A stretch of 64,000 bases of DNA from Deltaproteobacteria bacterium (GCA_017303575.1 JAFLCL010000006.1:18242-82241), one strand, 5' to 3'; positions 33,014-43,427 are shown, numbered from the stretch's first letter. The notes: a model not told the origin generated them from the letters alone. Program-made: numbers and translations.

Positions 33014-34492
33014 GTGACCGATCGCGCGCCTCGCCTGCCTCTCGCGTTGCGCCTGCTCGCGCTGGGCGTGGTGCAGCTCGCGGTGCTGGCCGTGGCGGCC
33101 CTCGCGATCGGTCGACTCACGCAGCCGCCCGCGCCCCACGACCTCACGAGCCACCTCGACGATGCCGTCGTGCGCGTGGAGCGCCTCATCGCGCGGGGCG
33201 AGATGAGCGCGATCGAGCCCGCGCTGCGCGAGCTCGCGGAGCAGCACACGCTGAGCTTCACGCTGTACGACGCGGGGCGTGAGGCGATCGCGAGCTCGTC
33301 GGACACACCCGTGCCCCTGCCGCGCGATGCGCGCGGTCGCCCTCCGCGCGACGATCGGGGACCACCCCGGTTTCCGGCGGACGATGCTCCGGGGCGCGGT
33401 CCTCGCTTCGACGGTCCTCCTCTGGATCGCGTCCCACCGTTCGACGGTCCGCCGCCGCCGATCGGACCCTTCGATCCAGGAGGACCACGGCCACCGATCC
33501 TGCGTCGGCTCGCGAGCGGGCACCTGCTCGTGGCGCGCGGGGAAGCACCGCCCGGTTATGTCGGTCCGCTGCTGACCGCGCTGGTGGGCCTCCTCGTGAT
33601 CGCGGCAGGCGCGTTCTTCACCGCACGTTGGATCGTGCGTCCGCTCGAGCGCCTCACCGAGGCCTCGAGGAAGGTCGGGCAAGGTGATCTCGGAACGCGC
33701 ACGGGCATCTCCCGCGACGACGAGATCGGGACCGTCGCGCGCGGCTTCGATCAGATGGCGGAGCGCGTCGAGGACATGCTGCGCTCGGAGCGCGAGCTGC
33801 TCGCCAACGTCTCGCACGAGCTGCGCACGCCCCTCGCACGGCTGCGTGTCGCGCTCGACCTCGCGGCCGAGGGTCACACCGAAGCGCTGGCGGACGTGAC
33901 CGCGGATCTGCAAGAGCTCGAGGGCATCGTCGACGACGTGCTCCTCGCCTTTCGCTTCGAGCGCGAGAAGCGCTCGGGCCGCACGGGTCTGCCGGTCGGG
34001 ACCCTGCGCGAGACGACCCTCGAAGAGCTCGTGCTCGCGGTGCAGAAGCGCTTCGCGTCACGGCACCCGAGCCGCACGCTGGAGCTCGACATCGATCCTG
34101 CGGCGCCGAACGTGCTCGCCGATCTCGCGGTGCTTCGCCGCGCGATCGACAACGTCCTCGACAACGCCGACAAGTACACCCCCGATCCGAAGTCGCCCAT
34201 CACGCTGCGCGTGCGACGCGCGGGCGATCGCGTGGAGATCGTCGTCGAGGATCACGGCATCGGCATCGAGCCTGCGGACCTGCCGCGCATCTTCGAGCCG
34301 TTCTTCCGTGCGGAGCGATCGCGCGTGCGCAGCGCAGGCGGCGTGGGCCTCGGTCTCGCGCTCTCGCTTCGCATCGTCGAAGCGCACCGCGGCACAGTGG
34401 AGGTCGTGAGCGAGCCCGGCGTGGGCACCACGATGACGGTGAGCCTGGAGGCGATCGTGCTCCCGTCCCGACCGACAAGGTCGGACACATGA
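33014..34492 (+). CDS. Membrane sensor histidine kinase with Pro-rich sensor
   Basis: 492 residues from GTG 33014. TM1 about 15-36; the periplasmic region about 37-180 includes an 80-residue Pro/Gly/Arg/Asp-rich stretch (RGRPPRDDRGPPRFPADD and similar). TM2 about 182-204, then HAMP (IVRPLERLTEASRKVGQGDL). The HisKA H box is LLANVSHELRTPLARLR near residue 270; the ATPase N box is IDNVLDNADKYTP, with DHGIGI and GLGLALSL. The Pro-rich sensor resembles the composition of the exported protein gene downstream. Signal unknown. Confidence 0.94.
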   Translation: MTDRAPRLPLALRLLALGVVQLAVLAVAALAIGRLTQPPAPHDLTSHLDDAVVRVERLIARGEMSAIEPALRELAEQHTLSFTLYDAGREAIASSSDTPVPLPRDARGRPPRDDRGPPRFPADDAPGRGPRFDGPPLDRVPPFDGPPPPIGPFDPGGPRPPILRRLASGHLLVARGEAPPGYVGPLLTALVGLLVIAAGAFFTARWIVRPLERLTEASRKVGQGDLGTRTGISRDDEIGTVARGFDQMAERVEDMLRSERELLANVSHELRTPLARLRVALDLAAEGHTEALADVTADLQELEGIVDDVLLAFRFEREKRSGRTGLPVGTLRETTLEELVLAVQKRFASRHPSRTLELDIDPAAPNVLADLAVLRRAIDNVLDNADKYTPDPKSPITLRVRRAGDRVEIVVEDHGIGIEPADLPRIFEPFFRAERSRVRSAGGVGLGLALSLRIVEAHRGTVEVVSEPGVGTTMTVSLEAIVLPSRPTRSDT

Positions 34493-34578
34493 GGGCAACA
34501 CCCAGCTCGCACCTCTCTCGCAGGATGAGCTCCATCGACGTCGCGATGCACGAGCGCGCCGTCGCCCCACGCAGCCCC

Positions 34579-34584
34579 AAGGAG
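34579..34584 (+). promoter_or_regulatory. Ribosome-binding site AAGGAG
   Basis: Good Shine-Dalgarno match 5 nt before the ATG at 34590. It fixes the start of the Cys-rich exported protein. Confidence 0.75.
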
Positions 34585-34589
34585 CTCCG

Positions 34590-35078
34590 ATGATCACGGT
34601 CACGCATCCGCACCTCACCCACCTCACGCGCCGCAGCCTCGCCGCGCTCACTGCCCTCTCGCTCTTCGCCGCGCCGCTCTTGGCGAGCGTCGCGCTCGCG
34701 CAGGATCGAGGTCGCCCGCCCGGCGGTCATGGTCCGCCGGCGGAAGCGCTCGCCGCGTGTCGAGGTCGCACCCGTGGCGCGACGTGCTCGGTGACGCCGC
34801 CGCAGGGAGGCAGCGCCGTCCGCGGCACCTGCGACTCGCCTTCGGACGATCTGCCCCTCGCGTGTCGCCCCGAAGGCGGCCCGGGCGGAGGAGGTGGGCG
34901 CGGTGGTCCGCATGCTCCGCCGCCCGAGGCGTTCACTGCGTGCGACGACACCGCGACCGGAGACTCGTGTGTGCTCGACACGCCGCACGGCACGATCGAA
35001 GGCGTGTGTCGCTCGACGCCCGATGGCCGCACGGCCTGCGCCCCGAGCCGCCCACCGCCGCCGCGCAGCACGCCGTGA
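34590..35078 (+). CDS. Cys-rich exported protein with two related modules
   Basis: 162 residues. The signal peptide ends ASVALA before QDRGRPPGG. The mature protein holds two modules of about 45 residues: PPAEALAACRGRTRGATCSV...GTCDS...LACRP and PPPEAFTACDDTATGDSC...GVCRS...TACAP. Each has four Cys, with Gly/Pro-rich spacers. The PPxEAxxAC start and Cys spacing suggest a small disulfide-bonded repeat. It lies 97 nt downstream of the sensor kinase and is a plausible regulon member. Function unknown. Confidence 0.8.
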   Translation: MITVTHPHLTHLTRRSLAALTALSLFAAPLLASVALAQDRGRPPGGHGPPAEALAACRGRTRGATCSVTPPQGGSAVRGTCDSPSDDLPLACRPEGGPGGGGGRGGPHAPPPEAFTACDDTATGDSCVLDTPHGTIEGVCRSTPDGRTACAPSRPPPPRSTP

Positions 35079-35080
35079 CG

Positions 35081-36817
35081 TCAGCGTGATCGCGCGTCGA
35101 GCCAGGCGCGGATCGACGCGGTCTCTGCGTCGGTGAGGCTTCCATCGAGCGGCATGCGACGGCTCGCACCGGGGCGCACGCGCTGCCAGAGCAACACGTC
35201 ACCCTCGTCCTCGCGAAGCCAGCCCTCGCGTGTGATCGCGGTGAGCGCAGCGTCGGCCTCACCACGCAGCGGCTCGTGGCAGCGCGCGCACCGAGGCGTG
35301 AGCAGATCGCGATGGAGCGACACGAACGCTTCGTCTGCGTGCGCCTCGGTCGGCGTGATCACGGGCGCCTCTCCGCGCCGGCTCGCGGCGTACGCGTCGC
35401 GTGCGAGGCGCAGCACGGTGCCGTTGTTGTCCTCGACGATCCACACGCTGCCGTCGCGCGCGACCGTCGCGCTCACGGGCGTCCCCTTCGGTCCCGTGTC
35501 CGAGGCGTCCCAGCCTGCGACGATGTCCTCGATCGCGGCATCGGGCACGGGCAGACCTTCGCCGTCGACGCGGATCGCGATCACGCGGTGGCCCCGTGAT
35601 CGATAGCCGTGGAGCACGATCAAGAGGCGATCGCGCAGCGGCGCGAGCTCGCCGACGTAGTACGCCATGCCGAGCGGCGCGCCGTGCGCGGGCAAGAGCA
35701 TCCGCGGGGGGGCGTAGCGCGGGTTCACGCTCGGATCGCAAGAGAAGAGCGCGCGCGTCCAGCGATCGTCGGGCCGATCGAGGTCGTAGCAATAGGGCCA
35801 GCCGTAGTGCACGCGACCGTCGTTGCGGGGCGCGAGCACGTTGAGCTCTTCGTTCGGCCGATCATCCTCGGGAAAGTCCGTCGCGTTCTCGCCCTGGAGG
35901 ATCGTCCCCGAGGGATGCGCGACGAGCGCGACGGAATTCCTGAGGCCTGCCCACGGCGTGCGCGGCCCGCCCCACGTGTGACGCTCGTCGGCATCGACGC
36001 TGTGCGCGTAGAGACGCACCGCCGCGGTGCCCTCGAGCTCGTCGTGACACGGCTCGAGGGTCTCGAGACCTTCCACGAGCGACTCCGCGCAGTGATCGGT
36101 CGAGGAGCCTCGGTTGAGCGCGAGATCCCACGTGGGCGCGACGAACACGAAGGCGGAGAGCGGATGGAAGCGCACGCGATCGCGCCCTGGGATCTGCGTG
36201 GGCAGGCCCTCGATCACGATCTCGCGGCTCGCGAGCACGTCGGTCGACGCGCCCTCGAAGGAAGTGTCGAACCGCACGATCTGGTGCACCTCGCCGACGT
36301 AGAGGCGGCCATCGGGCCCGATCGCGCTTCCGTGGGGTCGATCGAGCCGCTCTGCCACGCTCACGATCGACGGTGGGTGCGTCGTCGCGTCCATGCGGAA
36401 CAAGCGGCCCGCTCGATCACGACGCGCGCCGGCATCGACGATCCAGAAGACGTTCGCGTGGGCCGGATCCTCGACGATCGTGCGCGGCCGGAAGCGAGTG
36501 CGCGGGTTCGGAATGCCCGCCGACTCGGCATGCGCGACGATCCCGACGCAGAGCCCTTCGCTCGTCTCGAGATCGAGCGCCGGCCATCCGTCACAGTCGC
36601 GTGAGGTGTCGGCCTGGTACGGGCCGACGGCCTCGACGTGTGACTCGGGTGCCACGAGCGGCGGAGGCTCGGGCTCACGCGCCGTCGGGGTGACCTCGGG
36701 CGTGGGCGTGGGCGCCGTGACTGGCGCGCTCGAGGTGGGCGTCGGTGTCGCGTCCTCGCCGCAGCCCGACACGACGAACGAAAGCGCACACGCGATGAAG
36801 CGGAGGCTGGAGCTCAC
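35081..36817 (-). CDS. PQQ-type sugar-dehydrogenase propeller with cytochrome c tail
   Basis: 578-residue lipoprotein (signal ending VSGCG) with a Thr/Pro linker to about residue 55. Residues 70-480 resemble the glucose/sorbosone dehydrogenase beta-propeller: LDRPHGSAIGPDGRLYVGE, DGRVHYGWPYCYD and KGTPVSATVARDGSVWIVED. A haem-c motif CARCH follows near residue 513, then a segment with PLDGSLTDAE resembling a cytochrome c C-terminus; MPL may supply the Met ligand. It would oxidise a sugar or alcohol and pass electrons periplasmically. Its start overlaps the stop of the upstream gene (ATGA). Confidence 0.82.
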   Translation of the reverse strand: MSSSLRFIACALSFVVSGCGEDATPTPTSSAPVTAPTPTPEVTPTAREPEPPPLVAPESHVEAVGPYQADTSRDCDGWPALDLETSEGLCVGIVAHAESAGIPNPRTRFRPRTIVEDPAHANVFWIVDAGARRDRAGRLFRMDATTHPPSIVSVAERLDRPHGSAIGPDGRLYVGEVHQIVRFDTSFEGASTDVLASREIVIEGLPTQIPGRDRVRFHPLSAFVFVAPTWDLALNRGSSTDHCAESLVEGLETLEPCHDELEGTAAVRLYAHSVDADERHTWGGPRTPWAGLRNSVALVAHPSGTILQGENATDFPEDDRPNEELNVLAPRNDGRVHYGWPYCYDLDRPDDRWTRALFSCDPSVNPRYAPPRMLLPAHGAPLGMAYYVGELAPLRDRLLIVLHGYRSRGHRVIAIRVDGEGLPVPDAAIEDIVAGWDASDTGPKGTPVSATVARDGSVWIVEDNNGTVLRLARDAYAASRRGEAPVITPTEAHADEAFVSLHRDLLTPRCARCHEPLRGEADAALTAITREGWLREDEGDVLLWQRVRPGASRRMPLDGSLTDAETASIRAWLDARSR

Positions 36818-37656
36818 CTCGACCTCACGCTCGCGCGGAGGGCCGCTTGCTGTCCGGCAAGCAGAGGCACGATCGGTGAGGGCTCCGCATCCGTCAGGGT
36901 GCGCGTGAGCATGTCGCCATCGACGTGTCCGCGCGCGAACGGGTGCGAGTACGTCACCTGCAGCCCGTGGAACGCGGCGCTGAACAGATCACCCTCGAGG
37001 TCCACGACCACACGATCGACGTGCACGCGCCAGCCGATCTCTCCGCGCCGCATGCGTTCACGCAGCACGATCCAGCGACGCTCACCCTCGTCGAGCTTCG
37101 CGATCAGCGCGGGATCGATCGGCACCGGCGCGAGCTCGTCCGAGGCGAAGAGCATCGCGCTCACCATGGCCTCGATCACGTCGTCCTCGTAGCGCGCCAC
37201 GCGGATCGGCGTGCCCTTCGAGACGACGAACGATCGCCACCCGACCTCGACGCGATGGGACAGGTGATCGGTCGCGTCGGGGCCGAGCGATCTCTCGAGG
37301 CACAGCTCCGGCCGCGCACGAAGCAGCGCGAGGGTCGATGCGAGCCGTGTGATCAGCGCGTGACCGCACCTCGCGGCACCGGCAGGCACCGACGCGATCG
37401 GGACGATGTCTCTCGCCCACACCACGCCCGACGTGACGAGCCGCGGCAGCTCGGCCCGTAGCTTCGCCTCGTCGTACACGACGGCGCGCTCGGCGCGCGC
37501 GCGACTCGGATCCCACACGACGAGCAGCGCGCCCGTGGCCTCGGGGATGAGCCATGCCTCCATCGGCGGTCCGGGCTGGAACCACGGCGGGCGCCACGCG
37601 ACGCGCCCCGCGATCAGGTCGATCATCGCCTCGGCCAGCGGGACGCGCTCCGTCAT
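36814..37656 (-). CDS. Hypothetical cytoplasmic protein
   Basis: 280 residues from ATG 37656; in-frame sequence further upstream overlaps the methyltransferase-like gene and is ignored. No signal peptide, transmembrane helix or motif that I recognise. The N-terminal part includes WRPPWFQPGPPMEAWLIPE; the C-terminal half contains IGWRVHVDRVVVDLEGDLFS. It is coupled to the propeller-cytochrome gene by a 4-nt overlap and follows the spermidine-synthase-like gene by 29 nt, so a three-gene transcript is likely. Confidence 0.7.
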   Translation of the reverse strand: MTERVPLAEAMIDLIAGRVAWRPPWFQPGPPMEAWLIPEATGALLVVWDPSRARAERAVVYDEAKLRAELPRLVTSGVVWARDIVPIASVPAGAARCGHALITRLASTLALLRARPELCLERSLGPDATDHLSHRVEVGWRSFVVSKGTPIRVARYEDDVIEAMVSAMLFASDELAPVPIDPALIAKLDEGERRWIVLRERMRRGEIGWRVHVDRVVVDLEGDLFSAAFHGLQVTYSHPFARGHVDGDMLTRTLTDAEPSPIVPLLAGQQAALRASVRSR

Positions 37657-37685
37657 CGCGACATCTTCACACGGCCCATCCGCCG

Positions 37686-38360
37686 TCACCTCCGGGATGC
37701 GCGGCCGACGTAGAGGAGGTGTCGTGATCCCTTCTTGATCGTCCCGCGCGCACGCACGCGCACCACCTCCGATGCGAGGCCGGCCCGCGTGATCTCCCGC
37801 TCGAAGCGCGCGCTCTCGAACGCGGACCACACGACGAGCACGCCCCCCGGTCGGAGCGCCTCGGCGCAGCGCTCCACACCACGTCCTCGATAGAGCCGCG
37901 CGTTCGAGGCGACGGTCAGCGCCTCCGGACCGTTGTCGACGTCGAGGAGGATCGCGTCGAAGGACGCCGGCGCGAGCGCCTCGAACACATCGCCGATCTC
38001 GACGCGCACGCGCACGTCCTCGAGCGGTCGCCCCGCGAGGTCACCGACGAGCTCACGGTTCCACTGCGCGATCGCCGGCACGAGCTCTCGCACCACGATC
38101 TCCGCATCGACAGCGAGTCGATCGAGGCACGCACGCAGCGTGTAGCCGAGGCCGAGCCCTCCGATGAGCACGCGCGCGCGACGCCGATCACCGATCGCGG
38201 CTCGCATCACGTCCGCCATCGCCTCCTCCGAGCCGTGCACGCGGCTCGACATGAGGACCTCGTTGCGGACGCGCACGACGAACGTGACGCCCTCGCGCAC
38301 GAGCGACAGCGGCTCGCCCGAAGGCGTGGTCGCGGTCCCGAGGATCTCGCGCGGAAGCAC
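37686..38360 (-). CDS. Spermidine-synthase-like methyltransferase-fold protein
   Basis: 224 residues. The Rossmann-type motif I is VLIGGLGLGYTLRACL (residues 64-79). The acidic ribose-binding position is VRELVPAIAQWN, and DAILLDVDNGPEAL resembles the motif where polyamine synthases bind substrate. It matches spermine/spermidine synthase-domain proteins that lack obvious polyamine partners. No speD is nearby. Likely first gene of a three-gene minus-strand unit, 49 nt after typA. Confidence 0.78.
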   Translation of the reverse strand: MLPREILGTATTPSGEPLSLVREGVTFVVRVRNEVLMSSRVHGSEEAMADVMRAAIGDRRRARVLIGGLGLGYTLRACLDRLAVDAEIVVRELVPAIAQWNRELVGDLAGRPLEDVRVRVEIGDVFEALAPASFDAILLDVDNGPEALTVASNARLYRGRGVERCAEALRPGGVLVVWSAFESARFEREITRAGLASEVVRVRARGTIKKGSRHLLYVGRASRR

Positions 38361-38409
38361 GTCAGCTCACCCGCTGCGCGCTCACGGCCCGACGGGAGTC
38401 GTCACGGGC

Positions 38410-40251
38410 TCAGCCCGCGCGCTCGTCGTCGCGGCGCGGACGCTTGTTGAGCTCGAGGACCTTCTTGCGGAGGCGGATCGCGTCGGGCGTCACCTCCATG
38501 AGCTCGTCGCGGTCGATGAACTCCAGGCCGTACTCGAGCGTGATGACCTTCGGCGGCTGCAGGACGACGTTGTCGTCCTTGTTCTTGCTGCGGACGTTCG
38601 AGAGCTTCTTCTCGCGGATGATGTTCACGTCGAGATCGTTCTCGCGGTTGTGCTCGCCGACGATCATGCCCTCGTAGACGGCCACGCCCGGCGAGACGAA
38701 GAGCACGCCGCGCGGCTGGAGGTGATCGAGCGCGTACGCCGTGCACTCGCCCATGCGGTCGGCGACCATCGCACCGTTGAGGCGACGGTTCATCGCGCCC
38801 GCGTACGGCTCCCAGCCGTCGAAGAGCGTGTTGAGGAGGCCGGTGCCGCGCGTGTCGGTGAGGAACTGACCGCGGAAGCCGATGAGGCCGCGGCTCGGCA
38901 CGCGGAACTCCATGCGCGCGCGGCCGAAGCCGAGGTTCGTCATCTTGCTCATCACGCCGCGGCGCTGGCCGAGGTTCGTGGTGACGATGCCGACGAACTG
39001 CTCGGGCACGTCGACGACGACGCGCTCGACGGGCTCCATCTTCTGCCCCTCGATCTCCTTGATCACGACCTCGGGCATGCCGACCGCCATCTCGTAGCCC
39101 TCGCGACGCATCGTCTCGAGGAGGATGGTGATCATCAGCTCGCCGCGGCCGAAGACCGTGAACTGATCGGGCGAGTCCGTGGGCTCGAAGCGCATCGCGA
39201 GGTTGCGCATCGCCTCGCGCTCGAGGCGCTCGCGCAGCTGACGCGAGGTCACGAACTTGCCGACCTTGCCGGCGAACGCACCCGTGTTCACGAGGAACGT
39301 GACCTTGAGCGTGGGCTCCTCGACGCGGATGCGCGACAGCGCCATCGGCTTCTCGGCGTCGGCGATCGTGTCGCCGATCTGCACCTCGTCGATGCCCGCG
39401 AGCGCGACGATGTCACCTGCGCCGGCCGTGCCCACCGCGACGCGGTTCATCGACTCGAAGCCGTAGACCTTCGTCACCTTGCTGCGGATCGGCCCGTTCT
39501 CGGCCATGCGCATCACGGTCTGCGCATCGTTGACGCGGCCGTGCACGATGCGGCCGACGGCGAGGCGACCGACGTACTCGTCTGCCTGGATGTCGTTGAC
39601 GAGCATCTGGAGCGGCGCGTCCGGATCGCCCTTGGGCGGCTGCACCACCTCGACGATCGTCTCGAAGAGCGGACGAAGATCCTTCATCTCCGTGTCTTCC
39701 ATCTTGCGCTTGCAGACGCCCTGCTTGCCGATGGCGTAGAGCACGGGGAAGTCGGTCTGCTCGTCCGACGCCTCGAGGTCGACGAAGAGATCGAAGACCT
39801 CGTTGAGCACCTCGTCCGGGCGCGCGTCGGGGCGATCGATCTTGTTGATGACGACGATCACGCGGTGCCCGAGCTCGAGCGACTTGCCGAGCACGAAGCG
39901 CGTCTGCGGCAGCGGGCCCTCGGCCGCGTCGACGAGCAGGATCACGCCATCGGCCATGCGGAGCGTGCGCTCGACCTCGCCGCCGAAGTCCGCGTGGCCC
40001 GGCGTGTCGATGATGTTGATCTTCACCTCACCCGACTTCGTCGGGAAGCGCACCGAGCACTGCTTGGCGAGGATCGTGATGCCTCGCTCACGCTCGAGGT
40101 CGTTCGAGTCCATGACGCGCTCGACGACCTCTTGCCCGGTGCGGAAGACGCCGGTCTGTCGGAGCATCGCGTCGACGAGCGTCGTCTTGCCGTGATCGAC
40201 GTGGGCGATGATGCAGACGTTGCGGAGGTGGGTCTGGGCCGTGGAAGTCAT
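38410..40251 (-). CDS. typA: Translational GTPase TypA/BipA
   Basis: 613 residues from ATG 40251. GTPase motifs: G1 [13 protein letters not shown]2 RERGITI, G3 [13 protein letters not shown]4 [10 protein letters not shown]-Tu-like and EF-G-like domains follow, and the C-terminal domain has [20 protein letters not shown], typical of TypA. Length matches the family. It binds ribosomes and helps large-subunit assembly and stress adaptation. It diverges from mtfA. Confidence 0.97.
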   Translation of the reverse strand: MTSTAQTHLRNVCIIAHVDHGKTTLVDAMLRQTGVFRTGQEVVERVMDSNDLERERGITILAKQCSVRFPTKSGEVKINIIDTPGHADFGGEVERTLRMADGVILLVDAAEGPLPQTRFVLGKSLELGHRVIVVINKIDRPDARPDEVLNEVFDLFVDLEASDEQTDFPVLYAIGKQGVCKRKMEDTEMKDLRPLFETIVEVVQPPKGDPDAPLQMLVNDIQADEYVGRLAVGRIVHGRVNDAQTVMRMAENGPIRSKVTKVYGFESMNRVAVGTAGAGDIVALAGIDEVQIGDTIADAEKPMALSRIRVEEPTLKVTFLVNTGAFAGKVGKFVTSRQLRERLEREAMRNLAMRFEPTDSPDQFTVFGRGELMITILLETMRREGYEMAVGMPEVVIKEIEGQKMEPVERVVVDVPEQFVGIVTTNLGQRRGVMSKMTNLGFGRARMEFRVPSRGLIGFRGQFLTDTRGTGLLNTLFDGWEPYAGAMNRRLNGAMVADRMGECTAYALDHLQPRGVLFVSPGVAVYEGMIVGEHNRENDLDVNIIREKKLSNVRSKNKDDNVVLQPPKVITLEYGLEFIDRDELMEVTPDAIRLRKKVLELNKRPRRDDERAG

Positions 40252-40320
40252 CGAGGGATCTCCGTTCGGAGACCACTCGGTCTCGCGAAAGCGGCGCGGG
40301 TCTAGCAGGCCCCCGGAAAA

Positions 40321-41157
40321 GTGCTCGCGCGATACCCTCTCCGTGTGACTGCCTCGATCACCCTCGCGCTGCTCGCTCCCGGTCCGCTCGCGGTCGGCGT
40401 CGTCGTCGTCGCCCTGGTCGCGGTGCTCGTCGCGTGGGCACTTCGACACCGTGCACGAGCGGACGCGATGGACGCGCCGCTCCCCAAGAGCGCGAAGAAG
40501 ACGCTCGAGCAGAAGGTCGGCTACTACCGACGCCTCCCGGCCGCAGAGAAGGTGCGCTTCGAGCGCGAGGTGAAGCGCTTCCTCTTCGATCAGCAGATCA
40601 GCGCGCCGCGCGGTCGCGCCGTGCCCGAGGATCTGAAGGTGCTCGTGGCCGCCAGCGCGGTGATGCTCGTGTTCGGCCGCAAGGGCTACGTCTACGAGCG
40701 CACGCGCGACATCGTCGTCTACGACGAGCACTTCGACACCGACTACGAGCAAGGCGCGAGCAAGAACATCGCCGGCATGGTCCACGGCGCGGGGCCGATC
40801 CTCTTCTCGGCGCGCGCCCTGCGCGACGGCTTCGCGAACGCGTTGGATGGCCACCACGTGGGCCTCCACGAGTTCGCGCACGTGCTCGACTTCCACGCGG
40901 GCGACGCGGACGGCGTGCCCTCGCTCATGCCGTGGACGTCGGTGAGCAAGTGGGTGGAGATGATCGACGTCGAGACCGACAAGATCGAGGCGCGCAAGTC
41001 GGTGCTCCGAGACTACGGCGCGACGAACGAGGCCGAGCTCTTCGCAGTGGCGACCGAGGCCTTCTTCGAGAAGCCCAAGCAGCTCGCGCAGAAGCACCCG
41101 AAGCTCTACGCGATGCTCGTCGAGACCTACGGCCAGGATCCCGCCAGCCACGCCTGA
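40321..41157 (+). CDS. mtfA: MtfA-family (M90) zinc peptidase with membrane anchor
   Basis: 278 residues from GTG 40321; GTG 40345 gives 270. An N-terminal helix (about residues 22-40) anchors it, unlike soluble E. coli MtfA. Catalytic motif [17 protein letters not shown] near residue 180 has the HExxH site. [17 protein letters not shown] provides the downstream Glu. The MtfA family regulates the glucose PTS in enterics by binding Mlc. Here the role is unknown. It converges on the DUF2378 gene. Confidence 0.85.
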   Translation: MLARYPLRVTASITLALLAPGPLAVGVVVVALVAVLVAWALRHRARADAMDAPLPKSAKKTLEQKVGYYRRLPAAEKVRFEREVKRFLFDQQISAPRGRAVPEDLKVLVAASAVMLVFGRKGYVYERTRDIVVYDEHFDTDYEQGASKNIAGMVHGAGPILFSARALRDGFANALDGHHVGLHEFAHVLDFHAGDADGVPSLMPWTSVSKWVEMIDVETDKIEARKSVLRDYGATNEAELFAVATEAFFEKPKQLAQKHPKLYAMLVETYGQDPASHA

Positions 41158-41161
41158 GCGA

Positions 41162-41761
41162 TCAGAGCTGCCACTCGCAGAGCAGATCCGCATCGCAGCG
41201 CGACAACGAGCGGATCGTGACGCGACCGCCCTCGGCGCCGGAATGACGCAGCACGCCCTCGAACACGCCGACGTTGTGCGAGTCGAGGAAGTGGTGGATC
41301 GCGCGCGCCGCGAGCACGACGCGCCCCGGCGACTCCTCCGTGATCTCGAGCGTGCCGGGGCTCATGTGGAGCGGGTACGACTTCGCCATCGCACGGATCG
41401 TCTCGATCGGTCCTTCGGCGGAGCCGAACACCACACGGCCGAGCATCGACTCGATCAACGTCTGCGGTGCGCCGCGACCGAGGCGACGAAGCCCTTGTCG
41501 CATCGAGTGATCGGGAAAGATCCCCGCGGCCGCCTCCGCCAAGAGCTGGCAGTGCTCGCGCAGCGGGTACCTGCGGAACGCGATGTAGCTGCCGCGCGCG
41601 CTCGGCAGGTCGAGCTTTGCGCGGTGCGCGGCCTTCACCACCGACGCGAGGAAGAGGCCGCTCATCGTCGCGTCGTTCGGCACGTCGTCGAGGTAGGCGA
41701 ACACGTCGAGGGGCGCGTCCCACGGTGCTTCGACGAAGTCGCTCGGCGCGTTCGCGGCCAT
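41162..41761 (-). CDS. DUF2378 (Myxococcales paralogous family) protein
   Basis: 199 residues from ATG 41761. Matches the DUF2378/TIGR02265 pattern: [39 protein letters not shown] and [10 protein letters not shown], then a beta-rich tail [17 protein letters not shown]. The family is largely restricted to myxobacteria, where genomes hold many paralogues, and has no known biochemical function. It is a good lineage marker. It diverges from the large membrane protein gene by 25 bp. Confidence 0.9.
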   Translation of the reverse strand: MAANAPSDFVEAPWDAPLDVFAYLDDVPNDATMSGLFLASVVKAAHRAKLDLPSARGSYIAFRRYPLREHCQLLAEAAAGIFPDHSMRQGLRRLGRGAPQTLIESMLGRVVFGSAEGPIETIRAMAKSYPLHMSPGTLEITEESPGRVVLAARAIHHFLDSHNVGVFEGVLRHSGAEGGRVTIRSLSRCDADLLCEWQL

Positions 41762-41786
41762 GACCGCGGGAGCATACGATGCGCGC

Positions 41787-43427
41787 ATGAGCGACGAACG
41801 GGTTCCGTTCACGCGCGTGCTCGCGGACGTCGCGATCGCAGCAGGTCCCTTCGCGGCTCTCACGGTCCTGGCCTCGCCCTCGATCTTCTGCCTGATCGGG
41901 ATCCCCATCTACCTGCGCCTGATCGGTGCGATGCACCTCCGGGTGCTGGGTGCCACGCGAGCCCACATCGCGACGTGGCGCGTCGGCGTGCTCGGGGTTC
42001 CACTGATCCTCGGGCCCGTCGGCGCGATGCTGGTCGCGACCTGTTGTCTGGGCCCCATCGTCGGAACGCACGTCGATGGACGGGCGTGGCAGGCCATGGT
42101 CGCACCGCTCGCCGCCATGGCGCTCGGCGCTGCGCTGTCGCCGCTGCACGCGGCGCCGTTCGAGGCCATCGACTCCGGCAGCGGTCTGTTCGCTTCGATG
42201 CTGGCGAGCGGTGCACACGCGGCGCGGGAGCCGATGCGCGTCACGATCGTTCGCGGCGCGTTGCTCGGCTTCGTGGGCGCGGTGCCGTGGATCACGCCCA
42301 GCGTCGCGTCCATGCTCGGGCTCGACGGGCCGCTGGTGTTGCTGCCGCTCGTCGTGTCGCTCGTCGGCTCGCTCGTCGTCTCGCTCGCGGTCGTGGCGTA
42401 CGACTGGAGCGACGGTCGCGACCGCTTCGGCTCGGCGCGCACGCGTTCGCGCGCACGCACGCGCTTGCCCGTGCTCGCCCACGCGACCCACCGACGGCTC
42501 GCAGGCTCGCTCGTGCTCGCGCTCATGCCCGCTGCGATCTTGGGCGTCGTCGTGACCCTCGCGCTCCTCACGCCGACGTCGGCCTCGACGCTGCTGGGCA
42601 GCGACGCGCGCGCGCCAGGAGACCTCGCGCTCGCGGGCGCGACGTCCGGCCCCACGATCCTCGACGAGGAGAACGGCCTGCGCGTGTCGGTGCTGCGCGA
42701 GGACGTGTGGCTCGTCGAGACCGCGGACGGCGGCGGCGCAGGCGAGATCCGCTTTCCGCACGGCGATCCCACCCGCGCGTTCGCGCGACGGACGGGCTCG
42801 GAGTGGTCGCTCTGTGTCCCCGTGCGAGGCCGATCGCTCTGCGCGCGATTCGATCGCGACGGCGTGCGATCGGACGACGGGCCGATGGCGAGGCTCGCGG
42901 CCCGACTGGACACTGTGGGGCTCTCGCTCCTCTTCGCTTACGTCGCGGCGCTGTGGGGGCTCGCGCTCGCCCAGCTACGACGCGTGGGCGTCGCGACGGG
43001 CCTCGATGCGCCCGAGACGCTGCGCGCGCACGGGACGGCAGCGCTCGTGGGGGTGCTGCGCGACGTGGGCGAGAGCGAGGTTCGACGCGAGACGCTGGTC
43101 GTTCGCGGCGGCACACGCATCGACCTCGGTGATCGCGGCAGCGTGCAGCTCTCGGACGGGAGCCACGCACTGCTCGTCGCGGAGACCGCGCCAACGCAGC
43201 TCGAGGGAGCGACAGTCACAGTGATCGCCTCGCTGCCGGCGGGCCTGGGCGCACCGTTCCGGGGCGGGGCGGCGAGGCTGCCGCGCGACGCGAAGCTCGT
43301 CTTCGGGGCTCTCGATCACGCGCGCGAGAAGCTCGTCGAGCGTACGGCACGGAGCAACGTCGCGGTGTCCTTGCCCTTGCTGTTCGTCGCGCTCGGCCTC
43401 TCGCTCGCGATCCTCGCCCGCCTCTGA
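41787..43427 (+). CDS. Multi-pass membrane protein, unknown
   Basis: 546 residues from ATG 41787. About seven hydrophobic segments in two groups: residues 15-120 (two or three helices), 145-210 (two), and 225-255 (one), then a soluble loop rich in acidic residues, further helices near 380 and a last one near 525-545. No transporter or enzyme motif recognised. Gene start is 25 bp from the DUF2378 start on the other strand; it converges on the lipoprotein gene with 27 nt between. Confidence 0.75.
   Translation: MSDERVPFTRVLADVAIAAGPFAALTVLASPSIFCLIGIPIYLRLIGAMHLRVLGATRAHIATWRVGVLGVPLILGPVGAMLVATCCLGPIVGTHVDGRAWQAMVAPLAAMALGAALSPLHAAPFEAIDSGSGLFASMLASGAHAAREPMRVTIVRGALLGFVGAVPWITPSVASMLGLDGPLVLLPLVVSLVGSLVVSLAVVAYDWSDGRDRFGSARTRSRARTRLPVLAHATHRRLAGSLVLALMPAAILGVVVTLALLTPTSASTLLGSDARAPGDLALAGATSGPTILDEENGLRVSVLREDVWLVETADGGGAGEIRFPHGDPTRAFARRTGSEWSLCVPVRGRSLCARFDRDGVRSDDGPMARLAARLDTVGLSLLFAYVAALWGLALAQLRRVGVATGLDAPETLRAHGTAALVGVLRDVGESEVRRETLVVRGGTRIDLGDRGSVQLSDGSHALLVAETAPTQLEGATVTVIASLPAGLGAPFRGGAARLPRDAKLVFGALDHAREKLVERTARSNVAVSLPLLFVALGLSLAILARL

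Noticed and set aside
38164..40305. 713-residue plus-strand frame opposite typA
   Set aside because: Shadow of a highly conserved GTPase; its own sequence has no recognisable domain.
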